A stretch of DNA of 64,000 nt from Antedon mediterranea (taxonomy: Eukaryota; Echinodermata; Crinoidea; Comatulida; Antedonidae): assembly GCF_964355755.1 (NCBI RefSeq), contig NC_092671.1:12320501-12384500 (forward strand), written 5' to 3'. Positions 48,201 through 63,200 of this stretch are shown piece after piece. The position numbers and the translations under genes are program-made. The notes under the pieces are model-generated. The model saw only the letters and a program-made list of their open reading frames with translations, made no database searches and was not told the DNA's origin. Each line of letters starts with the position of its first letter. Position 1 is the stretch's first letter.

Positions 48201-51200
48201 CAAAATGAAAAAGTAATAACCGCTTACTGTAGATCCACCCCTGATGCAGTACTATAATATAAATACAGTACGCTTATATGCCATAATATAGTACAGTGAG
48301 TATGACATCCTTCAAACAATAAAGTTATTTGTTTGTAATATAAAACTCGGTTTTTCTAAAGTTTTTTAAATTTAAATGAACTTGATGTATATATTTATTG
48401 ACATACCATGTTCCATATAATATCTCAATGACTACAGTACTCTGTCACCCATAAAGGTGCCATGCCATATGGCTTTAATTGTCTGTTTCAAATTATGATT
48501 TTCTACAAGGTAAATTTTAATGTGCATTTTAAACTCATGGGAAATAATGTCTTAACATACCTGATCCCAAACCCTATAAAAATTCCAATTAAAATGTATT
48601 TTTTGCTAACAATTTACCTATTTTTGTGTTACATTTTATCTTTTATACACTTTATCATGAAAACAATATAGTTTTAATTTATTACTAATATAACAAATTG
48701 TTCATTTTAGACCTTACCTTACTGTATACAATATTGGTTATCATGACTACTGTAAATTTGTAGAAATTTATACATAAAATTACTAATAACACCGAAGCAT
48801 TGGATTCCACGTCCATTCTTAACGATAAGAGTCAGTGGTGTATATATACAGGCATTGGCTCTAAACCAGCATGGTCATTTATATTTTGGAAATAAAATTT
48901 TTAAATGGGTAAACTAAGGAAATCTGTGAGAATGAGAAAACGCTGGCCTACAGGTAACCAAAATTCACAACTGTGATCTTTTCTTTTTGATATGCAGACA
49001 TGCAGTACTACCATTTGGCACAATGGAAATTCCATGATACAGTTCAAATTTGATTGGATAGTGACTATTTAACACTATTGATATCGGAAAGTTATTCTAC
49101 CCATGAAGTTAATAAGATCACTGTGTACCGACCAATGTGTACTTCCCACTCTTTAAGAAATCTGTTGATAATAGGAAACTGGTGACAAACCCCTTTGACT
49201 GAAAGATATTTGTTGATGGCATCCATGTACTATAGCATTTTGTAGCTATGTACATTACATCCCAGATAGCTATATGTGATTACTTCAGATTGAACTAAAT
49301 TTTGCAATTCTGTATGACTCAACATACGGATATGGTTGGTGTTGTTATGGTATGAAATGCACTTTAGTGTTTCATACATCATTGCATCAATTAGCTATAT
49401 TGATTGATGTTTGGTAATGTACAGTACTTCATCCTGTATCTAGTCATTATCATACAATGGAATAGAATTATATATGGAAATCATTGGTAATAATCGGACT
49501 GGTGTTAAGAAAATAAGTATTCTAAAGCTCTGTCTACACTATCAAACTAGTTGGTCAAAAAAAAGTGTAATGTGTCCAAATATGGTAGTGATGTCCAAAC
49601 ATGGTAGTCATATGATGTCAGCATGTCAATATATAGGCACATTACATTTTTAACTTTGATAGTGTGGACAGAGCTTAATTCTAGAGGTCGGCCGTCAAAA
49701 TCTACATAACTACTTACAGTATAATTATGTAATTTTTATTCAAAGAACCAAAATATTAGCATATTTATCTCATTTCTGAAATTTTAAATTACCTTTTTAT
49801 AACATAGTTTATGTACTAATTTATTTTATGACACTAGTGAACGAACAATTTAAATATTTTTGTCATTGTTATATTTTTAATGTACTGAGATAAATTAAAA
49901 TTGTTAGATAGTGTATTATTCATACTAAATACTGCATTTTTACTTCAGTCTACAAATTACACCAATAAACTGAATACGAGATTCCATAATACTGTATATA
50001 ATGTACTACTACTTTGCAATCTGGTCATTAAAAATATTCTGTCTCATATCTTCTTTGAACTCATTTATCATTTATAATAGAAAAAAATAACAGTGAAATA
50101 GAGTTGTATCGTACACGCTGTGAGAACATCGACATGCATGATTGCACAAATGATACGATCATCCCCAATGTGCATGAGACCCTGATTATTATTATTATGA
50201 CCAGACATGCTATTAGTACAGCTTGGCTATGCTATGATTAGTTGTTAATTCTGAGGTCCAATAAGATTGTGTTCACATTGCTCGTGTGTTCACATTGCTC
50301 GATGTGCTAAAAATCCAAAGTCAAATATAGTCAATATTTTATTTTTAAATGTTTAATAAATTAGGGGTTCTTACTTTTTTTTTTAAACATTTCAATTTAC
50401 CTCTATATGCCAAAGATCAATTAATATATTGTTTGTTGTTATTTATTTGGTGACCTCTTCAAAGACTGGTCTCCCAGAGGACCCAGTTATGATCAGTGGC
50501 TGTGATATACCAGTACATCGTGGTGTGACCCCCTACTCGTCCTGAAAGATGTACTAACTTCACAAGTGCACATGAGCTAGATGTGTACACCGGATCTATG
50601 TTTTATAGTCCTTTCTACCACCAGAACCAAATTATTGTCATTTAGTTTATAATTCATATTAATAATACTAAAAATTGAATGTACTAAAGTACATTATACT
50701 GGTCATGAACTTACTATATATTTATAATTAAATTTTTATGCTCAATTTGTTACCTATATAAATAGACAATAAACAGTTGATTTAACAGAATAATTGACTC
50801 ATATTTAAGTACCCACAGTATATTTGTGTCTACTTTATTGAATATTAATTATCTGCAATTAGCATTCTGTCACTGGCCATTCTTTCACATGCTTGTAATT
50901 TAATTTAAAATCAATGATTATGCTTTATTTGAACACTGGCATTATACTACATTAGATGTACGGTTTTAGAAATATTTTACTTTTATTATGTGTGACAATC
51001 ATTCACTTTGGTAGTAAGTCTGTATTGTTTAGTAATATATGTCAATGTATTTTAATATGGCACTGTAGTCTAGTATGTTTATTCATTGAAAGAATATTTA
51101 TTGAACCCCAGTAATAAAGTCTTCAGTGGCAAGAGCAGTGTGTCAAACAAAAAGAAGAAAAAGTCACTGATCATTGTAAATATATAGTATATTAAAAACT

Positions 51201-54200
51201 GTATTTAATATTTATAATATAATAATAATTAATTTTATGATAATATTTGGTTGCATCGAAAAATGTGTTTATAAACCAATTGGATTAATATTTCATTTGC
51301 AATAATTTTCTCAGTATCAGGTACACACATACAAAATTAAGGCATTTTACAGCAAGCTATATTTTATTTATTACTTAATTAAAAATAACAGCCTGAATTT
51401 AAAATGGAGGAGCATGCATGCAAGCAGAGCTTTTATTGATTACAAAACAGCTACTAAACTGAATATAGCCTAGATGCTTTGATAGTCATAAGCTCTTTTA
51501 TTCCTCTTTTATTTTTGACTGGTTAGCTGATGGGTTGTTAGTATTGTTGATGTTAACGCTCGATTTACATCAATTTACTCCTGCTTGGGAGAACGTGCTC
51601 ATTCATGGTGTAGGTGCCTGTGAGGTTGTAATCCTTGGGTTTAATTTCATGTAAATGCACAGAGGCTGTGTTCATATTTTAACTGATATCCTCATGAGAG
51701 TTACCTGAAATGTCTAGATGCTCTTTTCTTTACCTGTGTATTTTTAGGTATCTCACAGTACACTGACATAACAATTTATAAAACAATTCAATATCCTGTT
51801 GAAATTTATGAATTACAAGAACTAAGTAGGACATGTTATGCATGTTTGTTTAAGGAATGAAGGATAGAACAGACAATTCAAGCTATACATGGAATCTACT
51901 ATAATTCAATAGGGTTTTTATTCGTAATGATTTATACTATACAAAGAGGATCGACTCATTCTTATTTGAAAGGCTTGATACAGTTTTTTAACAAGATTCC
52001 TTACACATTGGTAAATAGTTATGTAGTTTTACTGTAGCATGGACCAATAAATTAGGTCCATGGTTTGATTAAGAAAGCGCCATACATCAATCCGTTGAAA
52101 CTAAAAATGTATAGTGCGGATCACCTAAATATAAATGGATCCCTTTATTTATTATCGAAATGAAAATAAAATAAGTAATTGACATAGGTATTTTTAAACC
52201 TTAGATTGCTTTATGTCTTCGTTCAAGTTTATTATATAAATTAAAGTTGTATTAATTCTCGTTCATATCAGTGCTCTCAGACTACTCGGTGCCTTGCACT
52301 GTGTTTATTGAATTTTCTGCGTTTTTTTCATTCATCTGCCTCGGAATTAATCAAGTCTGCATGTGAATCACTTTACTGATGTATAGTTGTTTTGGTCCTT
52401 TGAAATTTATACATACATTAATCATTATTATTATTTTAATTATTTTCAATCATGAACGTTTGCAGTATATTATCACATTCTATTCTAGTCTTCTCTATGT
52501 AAGATTGATGTTGAGAACATTGATCTTTATTCTACACAGGTATATATACAAATAACAAATGTTTATAAGTTGAAATAGGAGAATAGTTTTTTGATGTTGA
52601 AAGATTAACAACGCATATTCAACAAACACAAAGCGTTCATATTTGTTTTATAACACACTTACCGTTCTTGAGTTAACCTCTAGAGTAAACTTTTATTCAA
52701 TTAGTTGGCCCTTCCATCTTGAATCAAATGTACCTTAGGCCACTGGATACTTTGACATCATTTAATATGACTTTCATGGCCAGAACACCACTTGCTCTAG
52801 GTGTCTGAACTAATATTGTGATTACATACATCTTATCTATTTCATTGCATAGTCCTTTAGAACTTATGAGTTGCAACATTGCTTGCCCTTTGTTCTTGTC
52901 CATTGGTATATTGGTTGAACCATGACTAAATATAATATGTCCGCCATGGTATGTTTGTGATTATTCTGCAAGGAATAAAATACATTGGTAGTAAATGTTT
53001 GACTAAATTAAATTATTGTAGCATATAATTAGATGCTTTCTGATCTTATCTTCAATTTTCTTACTTATAATTCTGACTAACATCTTTATTCAGTTCCAAT
53101 GTTCAATAATAAGAAGCTGAAGGCTTCTTTTTAATATTATTTTTGCATTGTTGTCAATTTTGTGTATAGAAATGTTTTCATATAGTAAATTATACTGCTA
53201 TTAAACATTTGATATTGTTTTGTTTCAATACACCTCACAGGTAAGCTCTAGAGACTATGCACTTTACACCTGCAACTCACATTGAACACCTAGCTTTCAA
53301 AGAAATTAACAAGTTTGCGTTCAATACCATTATCTTGTCGTGAATTACCTTTCTATTTTCAACTTTCATATAAATTGACTTAAATTGGCAGATACGTCAA
53401 GAATTAATGGCCAGAAAGAACCGTGTTTCGACAAAGCAATTTCCCTATGGGCAGTTTGTCTACAATTTAGACTAGATTAAACGTTCCTTTTCTTACATAA
53501 TGCAAAGGCTACAGTTGGCTATGGGACATTAAGTTGTTTCTTTACTGAATTTTGACGCAAGAAGCGTGTCAAATTCTCAGTGTGACGAGAAATTCTTTAA
53601 ATATTTTACTGAATTTTTAGTAAAAGTGACTGAACGTGACAAGAAGATGGCATGAATTTTTGATAAATTTTACACGTAAATTTAAAATAGAAATAAAAAG
53701 TGGACTTTAACCAGAAGTGTTAACATCTTGTTGTGTTGCATCCAGAGATACGTTAGTTTAAACAAAATAGACTTCCCATTTGAGCTCCAAAAGAGCCACT
53801 GTACCTACCTAAAGTACTGTAACTTACTAACAGCCTATCTGTACAAATGATCTTTTCAAATCCTTGTTATTTCACAGTTCCAAAAAATTGTTCTCATAGT
53901 AAACAGCATCAGTACTTAAATTGGTACCATTCCCATTGTGTTTCAAAAGTTCCAAAAATGTTTAGGTTGGCTATATACATGGGATAATGTGAGAAGAGAA
54001 AAAGATTTGACATTTATTTACTTAAGGAAAAACAGTTCACAGCATGTACGGTAGGTAAAAAATAAACGATAACAGTTGAAAAAGGAATGTTTAAAAAGAC
54101 AGATAAAAAGAAAGAAAAAAAAGAAAAAAATATCATAATACATAACATAGGTAAATAGTCATCTTCTAGTAAACATATTGAAGTTTACAATAGATAAGAG

Positions 54201-57200
54201 GCATAAGATAAGAATTTTACATATACAGGTCAACTGCTTCTTTCTTTAACATTCTTACAATTGATTCTAAGTGATACCTTGATTGATTGAATGTACTGTA
54301 TTACATTGGTATGCTTTTTCAATATGGTATTGATTAATGTTTAGAAAGAAAATCATTGAGTATGTTTTATATCTTACATTTATAGGACTGTTTACCGGAT
54401 CTAATCTACATGGCATTCATCATTAAACCTGACAGTCTCTGGCAAAAACACAAAGCTTCTCTAGGAACATCAAAACTAAAATTTGAGGTATGTTGATTCT
54501 TACAAAGAAAGAAAGTGTGTTTTAAGAAAGGAGCAGGGCTACAGGCTACTAGTCGAATGGAATTGTAGCGGTGTAGGTGGGTGGTCAACATGCTTGCCTT
54601 CTAATCCCAATGTCCCGGGTTCAATCCTGAACTAGTGCAAGGGTTGTAACGCATGACTGCAAAACAACTCTACTTCCTAAGCCTCAAATTCCTTCCTGTT
54701 GGAAGGGGTAATTATTAGCCTTCCTTTCTTGAGTTTCATTTAAAATATTTGTATTTTTATTTAGACACACATGATATCTCTGGATGGATTACTGAAGGTA
54801 ATAGACATTTCACAGCTCACAGGTGATTTGGAAGGACTATTGCCATATGATCATGAGGAATGGATTGAATTAAGGCTTGTAAGTAGCATAGTATACCCAC
54901 AAAACATCACGATTCATCTTTACCATCCTCACAATCAATCTAGCAGAAGCTGTGATAAAAGTATTTCATCCTGCAGAAATTGATTTTTTTTCAAATAGCA
55001 AATTATGACTTACTTCATCTTTGAACCCCTTTTCATGTTCTACTATATCCCATTTTTACACAATAGAGGGTGCTATGCCATTTTCTTTTTATTTCAAAAA
55101 AGTAGTTTCATTTCAAAAAATTCATCTTAAATGTATCACAAAATTGTTGTTTAGTATTGTTATTTATTATTTATTTATGCACGTACGACCAAACTGAAAT
55201 TTGTTTTCTTGTTAACTGATATACTCTTATGTATTGAACAACAATATTTTCTAACATTATTAAAAAAACAAAAATAAAGGTGATGACAAAAATGTGTTGT
55301 TACTGCCCTCTATTTTGAATACCAACATCCTATTTAATTTGTACTACTGTAATGTCTTCTGGGATGATTAAATTGGCTCCTCCAAATTTTCAAAAAAGAA
55401 GTAAAATGCATGTACATCTAATTTTTAATTTAAAAAGTAAATATATTAAGCATATAAATGTGTATTTTTAAAACCTGTAAATGTATTTAATTTTAGACTA
55501 TTGAAGATTTTCTCTCTCGTGCTATTAATCTTATGGATCAAATGGAAAAGTTGCGAATTGAAATGAGTGCAAAGAATCCGGCGAACGATATTTACGGAAC
55601 GCAAAGAATGATTGAAGACCACACAAATCTTCGCAAGGAGATCTACAACATCCCGATTGATCGAATCAATCAGGATGGACATCGTGTGCTACGGAGAATA
55701 TGTGGGCTTTCCTCCGAGGAGAGCACCACCGACAGTGGTTACGGAAGTAGTTGTGGGAGTTACGGAGGTCCACCTAGCATGACAAATCCAGATTTTCAGA
55801 GTATGAATCCATCAATTATGAATTTGATGGATAGTATCGGAGTAAGACGGCAGCATCTGCATCATGTTTGGCATCTTAAGAAGTTGAAGCTAGATCAGGT
55901 TCTTCAGATGAGACTCTTTGAACAGGACACCTCCGAGGTCAGGAGTTTACAATATTTAGAATACATCTTTGTATTCAGTGGATACTCCTATTAAGTGGAC
56001 ACTTTCCTGTGAAATAAGCAAGGGGCAATATATTTTTTTAACCAATCCCTATTCAGAGAAACCACTATACAGGAGAACCTCTTTTCAGGGACATCCTTAT
56101 TCAGTGGACATCCAGGGAATGCTTTATTGGTCCACCCTAATTTCCCAGCACAAATTGTCATATTTTATATTAATAATTAGGTTATATGCATTAATGCATA
56201 TAACCTCTTGATTCTGTCAGAATCTTTATTTATTTCTTTATTTATTTATTTATTTATTCTTTCCTTAGCACTATTTGTCCGTGAATTATCTTGGCATCAG
56301 TTTCATCTAGCTAAATCAATTTTTCAGAGTATATTCCTTATGGCCAGGAATCGATGTGGTTATATTTTCACGATGCGCAATCAAAAATTACGCGGTCTAC
56401 GCGCGATTTTACGAAATCACGTTTGTAATCATATCTTCACAAGCATGAATCACAATTAAACAAAATTTGGTACTCATAAATTTCAGGTCATAATTCATTA
56501 TATGGCAATACAATTACGTGCGTAGCGCATATAACGCTTGCGTACGCGCGCTTAAAATGTTCAAAATTGTCAAAATTTATTTTCGATGAAATTAGAGTAC
56601 GTTTCAGGCAATTTTAAGCGTTTAAAAAATTGCCATGAGTGCGCCGATTTTTGCACGCGCACTGCGCGTTAAACGTTAATGCGCACTCTTTTTGCCCAAT
56701 TTCTGTTTTACAATCTTTCTTTAATAATATCATCATATTTGATTCACGTTTCAACTCGAAATTGCGTTATACGAGCACGTCAAAAGTGACTGGCTACGCA
56801 CGTATAAGTTAACAAAATGGTGAAAATATGCTAAATTTTAAAATTAATATATATCGTCAGAATGCAGGGGAACACCTATTTTTTATTTCATTTTCTTGAA
56901 GTGTATGTATCATATGTATGATTTATTATCAAATTAAGAGAACAAACGTTGATTAAGTCATCATTAATTGCATATTAAATTTTAAAAAAATAATTTCGAC
57001 AATCAAACAAATTATGACATTTTCTTAGGCCAAAATAACAAACTTAACATTAACTTTCTTCCTTCCAAAGTTCATATATTAAAGTTAAAAGTATATAGTT
57101 TGACAGTGCATCATTTGTTTACATTTTAAAGATGTCATCATAGTAAAAAATTATAATTCATTGCGGTATGTAATAATCTATTTGCACCAAACTGGTTACT

Positions 57201-60200
57201 GCATAGTAAATACACGGAGGAATTTTTCTACAACTTTTAGTTAGTTGTGTATGGCTCGGTGGTGTGTGCTCGTGTCTATGGCATTCAAGGTACCGAGATC
57301 GAGTCTCACCTTGGGAAACGAAATAAGATTTTTTTTTTATTATCCGTATTGTTTGTTCAAATTTATTTCTTAGTGTATAGATTATACACATGATTTATAA
57401 TGAAATCTAGATAAAAATTTACTTATGTCTTTATTATTATGTAACAACAAATGTGGTTTATGACATTATACGCATATGGATCTTTGATCGGATTGTGATA
57501 CCGGCAATGGTGGTCGCGTTAGCAAAGTCCTATCATATATTATAAATAATTAAAGATTCTGAGAAAATCAATCAATCAATATATCTTTTAAAAATCAATT
57601 ATCTTTATTTAAATCAATGCATATAACCTATAATTCGTCATAGTGACGAATTAAATCTAGTTATATTTAAAGCTACTTTGCCTCATCTGTTTTTAACTTC
57701 TCTCTACCAGCCTTGAGGTCCCGAAGATGTCCCCTTAATAGAGGTTCTGCTGTATTTTAGTTTTCCTTATTTCTAATTAGTAGATGCATAGGATACCTGA
57801 GTCACTTTATATACTTTAATTTTAATATTAATCATTAAAGATTCATAAACTATCTTATTTATGTTTTCAATTACCCTCTTGTCATAAATTGCTCATATAT
57901 TTACATCATACAATATTTATATACTTGCAATCTGTTAAAAAAAAGTATTTGAATTAATCTAGAAACGATTTAATATGCGAGATGTTTTTTTTCCTTATAA
58001 ATGTAGATGTTAGACAATTTACAGCATAACCAGGATTTATTTCTCGTAAACCACACAGACATCGGAAACTCTGCAGAAATGTCCGCTGAGCTACATCAAG
58101 AGCATGAACACTTTGCAAACAAAGTCAAGGTATGACTCGTTTTTAAATTTTGTTATTCTAAAACTATTGACATATATCTACATTCAATTTTATACCAAAC
58201 ACGCCTATATACTGGTTTTCCAGAAATTCTGTTGATTGTTCATTTTGCGCTATATTTAATTGTACATTCTTTTTATTTTTCTGAATGTGTGTCTAATGGG
58301 ATCTTTTGAACTTCAAGAAAATTGTGTTTCCGGTTTTCTTATAGTATAGTATTGGCAGAGTCGACTGTATTAAATTTAGAATTAATACATTATAATAGTA
58401 TATGGTTTGAGTGTTTTTCTCAAGATATACATTCAACTCTCCCAATACCGGACTCTCCCAATACCGGACTTTCCAAAAACCGGAATTCACAAAAACCGGA
58501 CTTTTTTGGGGGGCCCAATTTGTCCCTATTCTAAATGTACTGTAATTTATTATGAAAACCGGAATACCCAATTCCGGAATCCGGACAAATTATGAAGTAC
58601 AAAACACGAAAATTAGCGTCTGAAAACCGGACTGACAGTAAAAAAACTCCAAATATTTACGAAAACAACGTAACATCGTCGTCGCTGACTCGGATTCAAT
58701 ACATTCACAATGTACAAAAGCTTTTAACCATACCCTGACCATGCATGAAGTGCGCGACATTTCGCGGTACGATCAAGTAATGTTGCCATGGAGCGCTACA
58801 CTGTGATTGACAGGTCAGTTCATTGTTAACCCACGAGGCGGCAATTGCTTTGTTGCGTATCAAACTGCGGTGGGCTTTTTCACATCGAAGCGCTATGTCT
58901 TAATGTCTATTGTTTTTAGCAGGGAGTTGTTAACAACTCCGTTTTTTAGCATATGAATTTTTTTTTAATAAAGTTCAATTTACATTCCACTTTGTGTCTT
59001 TGTTTTGTTTAAAGTATTGTTAAATTCACAATTGCAATAGGACTTTAAAAAGGAATGTTTCACTAAAAATGTGCATCATTATAAATTTGGAAATCATTAT
59101 GGCAAAACGTAAACGGAATGAACTTGACTTAACTAGTGTTAATAAACTTTGAAATGTTACCAATTAATTATTGTGTCATTATTGCTTGGCTCGTTTACCT
59201 AATCAATTTTCATCATTGCTATCAAATTACGTCAAAATAAAGGAGCTTAAAAAATATGTGGTCTGGGTGTGGGCGTTTTTATTTGATTATGACACCTCTG
59301 CACATGCGCATCAATCAAAGCCCTGCTTTGTTTTTTTGATCACCCATGCTGCTGCTGCTAGCTAGCTCATGCACGAAAAACAATAAACAGACCAAAATTA
59401 TGTTCACTGTACGTACGTGGCCATTGGCCTTTTTGCCGTTAAAAACACATTGAGAAACAATAATTTACTATTGTAACATGTTTTATTGGTACTGTACAAT
59501 AAATAATGTAACTTTTAAAAAAGGTAAATTGAATTAGTTTAATATTAATAAAGTAGGCCTAGGCCTATCAGTATTTATTTAATTTAAAACTAGCTTGACA
59601 CAATCATCCCTATGCTAGACCGTACCGGGCAGCATTCGGACCGGTGATTCAAAGCATTTTCAGTGACCACGTGATGACTTTAAAAATATGTTTTCAGGAA
59701 ACCGGACTTTCGAAAAACCGGAAAATATATGCCCGCCCAAGGGTGTCCGGTATTGGGAGAGTTGACTGTATTACCAAATTTGTATGAATTTTTAAACCTT
59801 TTAATGTATTTTTATTAGTCCATGCATCAAGACATCAACAACATTCTGACCGTATCCAGACATCTAGTTGGAAGTGGTCACTATGCCAAGGATGACATCC
59901 AGACCAGAGCTGACCAGTTACAAAAAGAATGGAGAGCATTCTCCAAAGCATTGGATGAGAGGGCCAAATTGTTGGAAATGTCTGTTATATTCCATAGCAA
60001 AGCTGAAGAGGTTTGGTTCAAATTTTAAACAATTTTGTTCAATTCAATTTATTATATCACAAAACAGAATGTTAATATTGTGATATAAAAGGTCAAAAGA
60101 TAAATATGAGTCCCATATTCATTCTGAATTTAGTTTAAAAAAATCTTCTTTATACTGGAGAACCTCTTTAGACAAGAACTGTTCTCCCAGAGGGCCCAGT

Positions 60201-63200
60201 ATTCAGACAAACAGAAACAAAAAACCCACCAAGCACACCTACTGTAACAATGGGAATGTATGAGAATGAACTTGTAGGAGTTCATTGTACTAAGCCTTAG
60301 CATATAGGGAGTTCACTTCCTTTCCATGCCACATTATCCTCTTTAGTATTTTTCAACCCGGTATTTACAGATGAGTAAAGTAGGAGTTGTTATCAGGAAT
60401 TGAACCTGAGTCTTTCTGTATGAAAGTCAAGTGTCCTAAACTACTTTGGCTACCACAAGTCTGACCTGTAATGAAAATAAAAATTAATTAATAAATAGAA
60501 GGAATTATAAGTTGTAAGTTTATTATAAAATTTAACCTGACTGAAATGTTAAAAACCTTCTGCTTATAAAAAAAAATGAATGTTTTTTGTTTATTGAGAG
60601 AAAATATTAATTCATTGAAAGCTTTACTGTCCTATTCAACTCAGATTCTCCTTGTTGAATTGAAATGAATCGTTCAACTCATGAACAATACTCTTATTAT
60701 ATTTTCCGTTTTCTTTATTAAAACGTCATGTTTTCTAGAATTTAACATTTTTTCAATTGTGAAATCCACTTTACGCTCTCTGTGAACAATTTGTTCACTT
60801 AGTGTATACACATCAGTACCACACTGATTTCATGAAAAGCGAGTAGATTTACAACACAGATGGGAACACAAATTCATCATTAATTAAAGATCAAATCAAA
60901 CAAATTCATATAAGTATACTTTATTTAATCAAATATTTCTCAAGTACTCAAGTTAAATGACTCTTTGTGAGGTACAGTTTGTGATTAAGTGAAAGAACGA
61001 TAGACAGAAGTAATTTAAAATATCTTGAAATTATTTCCCGTTTTTATCAATCGTCTATCGTAATGTGACTAAAACTAGGTTAGACCCATTTGTCATTTTT
61101 ACTCTTGTCATCTGCTGATAGAAAAAATATTGAAAGTTCTTCAGAATATTAATTATTTTAGATTAACTAAAAAGATAATGGGTATTTATACACAAAAGAG
61201 GCTCCATTTGGGAGAAAAAGTGGCATTACTATGATCCAATTATAAGCTCATTCATAGTACAATTGTAAGTTATACTTTAAGATTAATATACGAATGGAGA
61301 CTAGTTGGCTATGTACAGTCTTTTAAAAGAGGGGAAAAAACATTTGAGATTGAAGTTCAGAAATATAAAAGAATTGGTTACTTCAACAACTCTGATTGAT
61401 ATAACTAGCAATGAAGAGTAAATGGAGACTAGATGCAAAATATTTAATTTCTGCAATTGTCACCTCATTTGCGACCTCGTTTTGACAAACTGACTCCTGA
61501 TTGGTTAGTCCATTTTGTAAGTTGCGGGGCAATGTTTTTATCTGATTCAGTGTCTGGTGGTTTGAGTCGTGACTCGATTTGTTATTTGTCAGAAATACAT
61601 TGTTCTGAATATTTTTCTTGATAAATACAAAGTAATCCGTACACAGCACCTGCTTTGCACCAATTTAATGGAATCGTCATTCACTGTAAATTTGGATAAA
61701 TGTAACGATTACTGATTTCTACCTTACCATTGATATAAATGGATTAGTCACATGTTTTTTTAAAGTACTGTTGTTATCTATTCTTTTCTCATCAAGTGGA
61801 ACCCTGTCAAAAAAGTGGAATAGTCATAATTGATTTTGGAATTACTTTTAAATCTTGTAGTATTTATCGCATGTATGGGGATGGGCAACTAAGTGCAGAG
61901 GTCAGGGTTCACCACTTCCAACTAAGATTGAGGAATTAGAATCTGCCCTACTTTCTCACCAACGCCTACAGGAAGATATAAACCATAGTTATGCTGAGGT
62001 ATGTACACATTACTTTATTTTATTTTGTTTTAGTTATTTAGAAAGATTTACTTTATATATCATACCATATAACAAAATACTGTATTCAATATTACCTTTT
62101 ACACATTTTGTTGGTGGATTTCTATTGAATTTTTTATATATTTTTCCCCATAAGATTCTACTTATTTCCTACCCATCTTGACAAATACCAAAGATATTAA
62201 TAAACATTTCTTTGATGTTAACCATATTTCTAAACATTCATGATGGTTTTTTCATTTTATTTTGTGTGCATTTCAAATCCTCTGACAATTCAAATTTCTA
62301 CAAACTTTGTTTGACTTCATCAGTGGAGTTTGACTCCAAAAGTATTTGAAGCTATATACATTTGATCCAAAAAAATCAACATTTCAGTTATATGCATTTA
62401 CAGCAAACAGTTGTATTTATACAGTGTACAATATGACATACTTTTTTTACTCTACTGTTATGGCAAACATAATACATGCTTTGTTAATATTTAATAAGTT
62501 AGCTATACTTAGTTACAGAATTTGCTTAAGCTTACAGTTGTATAGCATTTTGCTTATTATGTAATTGTTTTACATTTACAATTGTATAATCAAATTAAAT
62601 ATGAAAGCACTAATATATATATATCTTGTTCTGCAAGTTAATATGAAAATTACTTGAGTGCGTATTTCCGAATGAGCATATCTACTACATTAATGCAAGT
62701 GGTTTTTGAAATTTATATTATGTGACTGATACAGTAATATAGATTACTCTTTTTTTCATATCTGATGGCTTTTCAGTTTGATAATCTACAATTTATGCAT
62801 GTTTTTTAAACTACCATTATACAAAAGTTTTCGGTATCAATGATTTGATTTCATGTTTGTACAATCTCTTACTACAATACAAATGTTTCTGTTGTATCAT
62901 TTCAACATGAGTACAGTATTGTCCGATACCATTTCAAGCAATGCCAGGGCTGAAAATAAGCTTTAATTCTGAAAGTAGTAAAACATACATTGTTTCTCAT
63001 TGTTTGGAATTAAAAAGGTTTTCACACATTATTAATAAGGTTAGATCAAGAATAGAGTTAACTGAAATCACATCCTGTATATGTTTTAATGTCTAACGGC
63101 TAAAATTAACCTTTGAATTTTGCTCACAAGTCTGACCAGTTATAGACTGTATTATCAATTAATTGGCTAACCAGGCTAGCGGCCATTGTTAATTTTCAGC

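Larger units (their letters stand above)
46846..54385 (+). other. Trio intron 4
   Basis: 7.5 kb with M1 copy 4 and a SINE fragment. Otherwise AT-rich with no supported feature. Confidence 0.7.

Noticed and set aside
56208-56459. 83-codon hydrophobic open frame
   Set aside because: Inside nested transposon sequence in Trio intron 7, with simple-repeat leucine/isoleucine codons.
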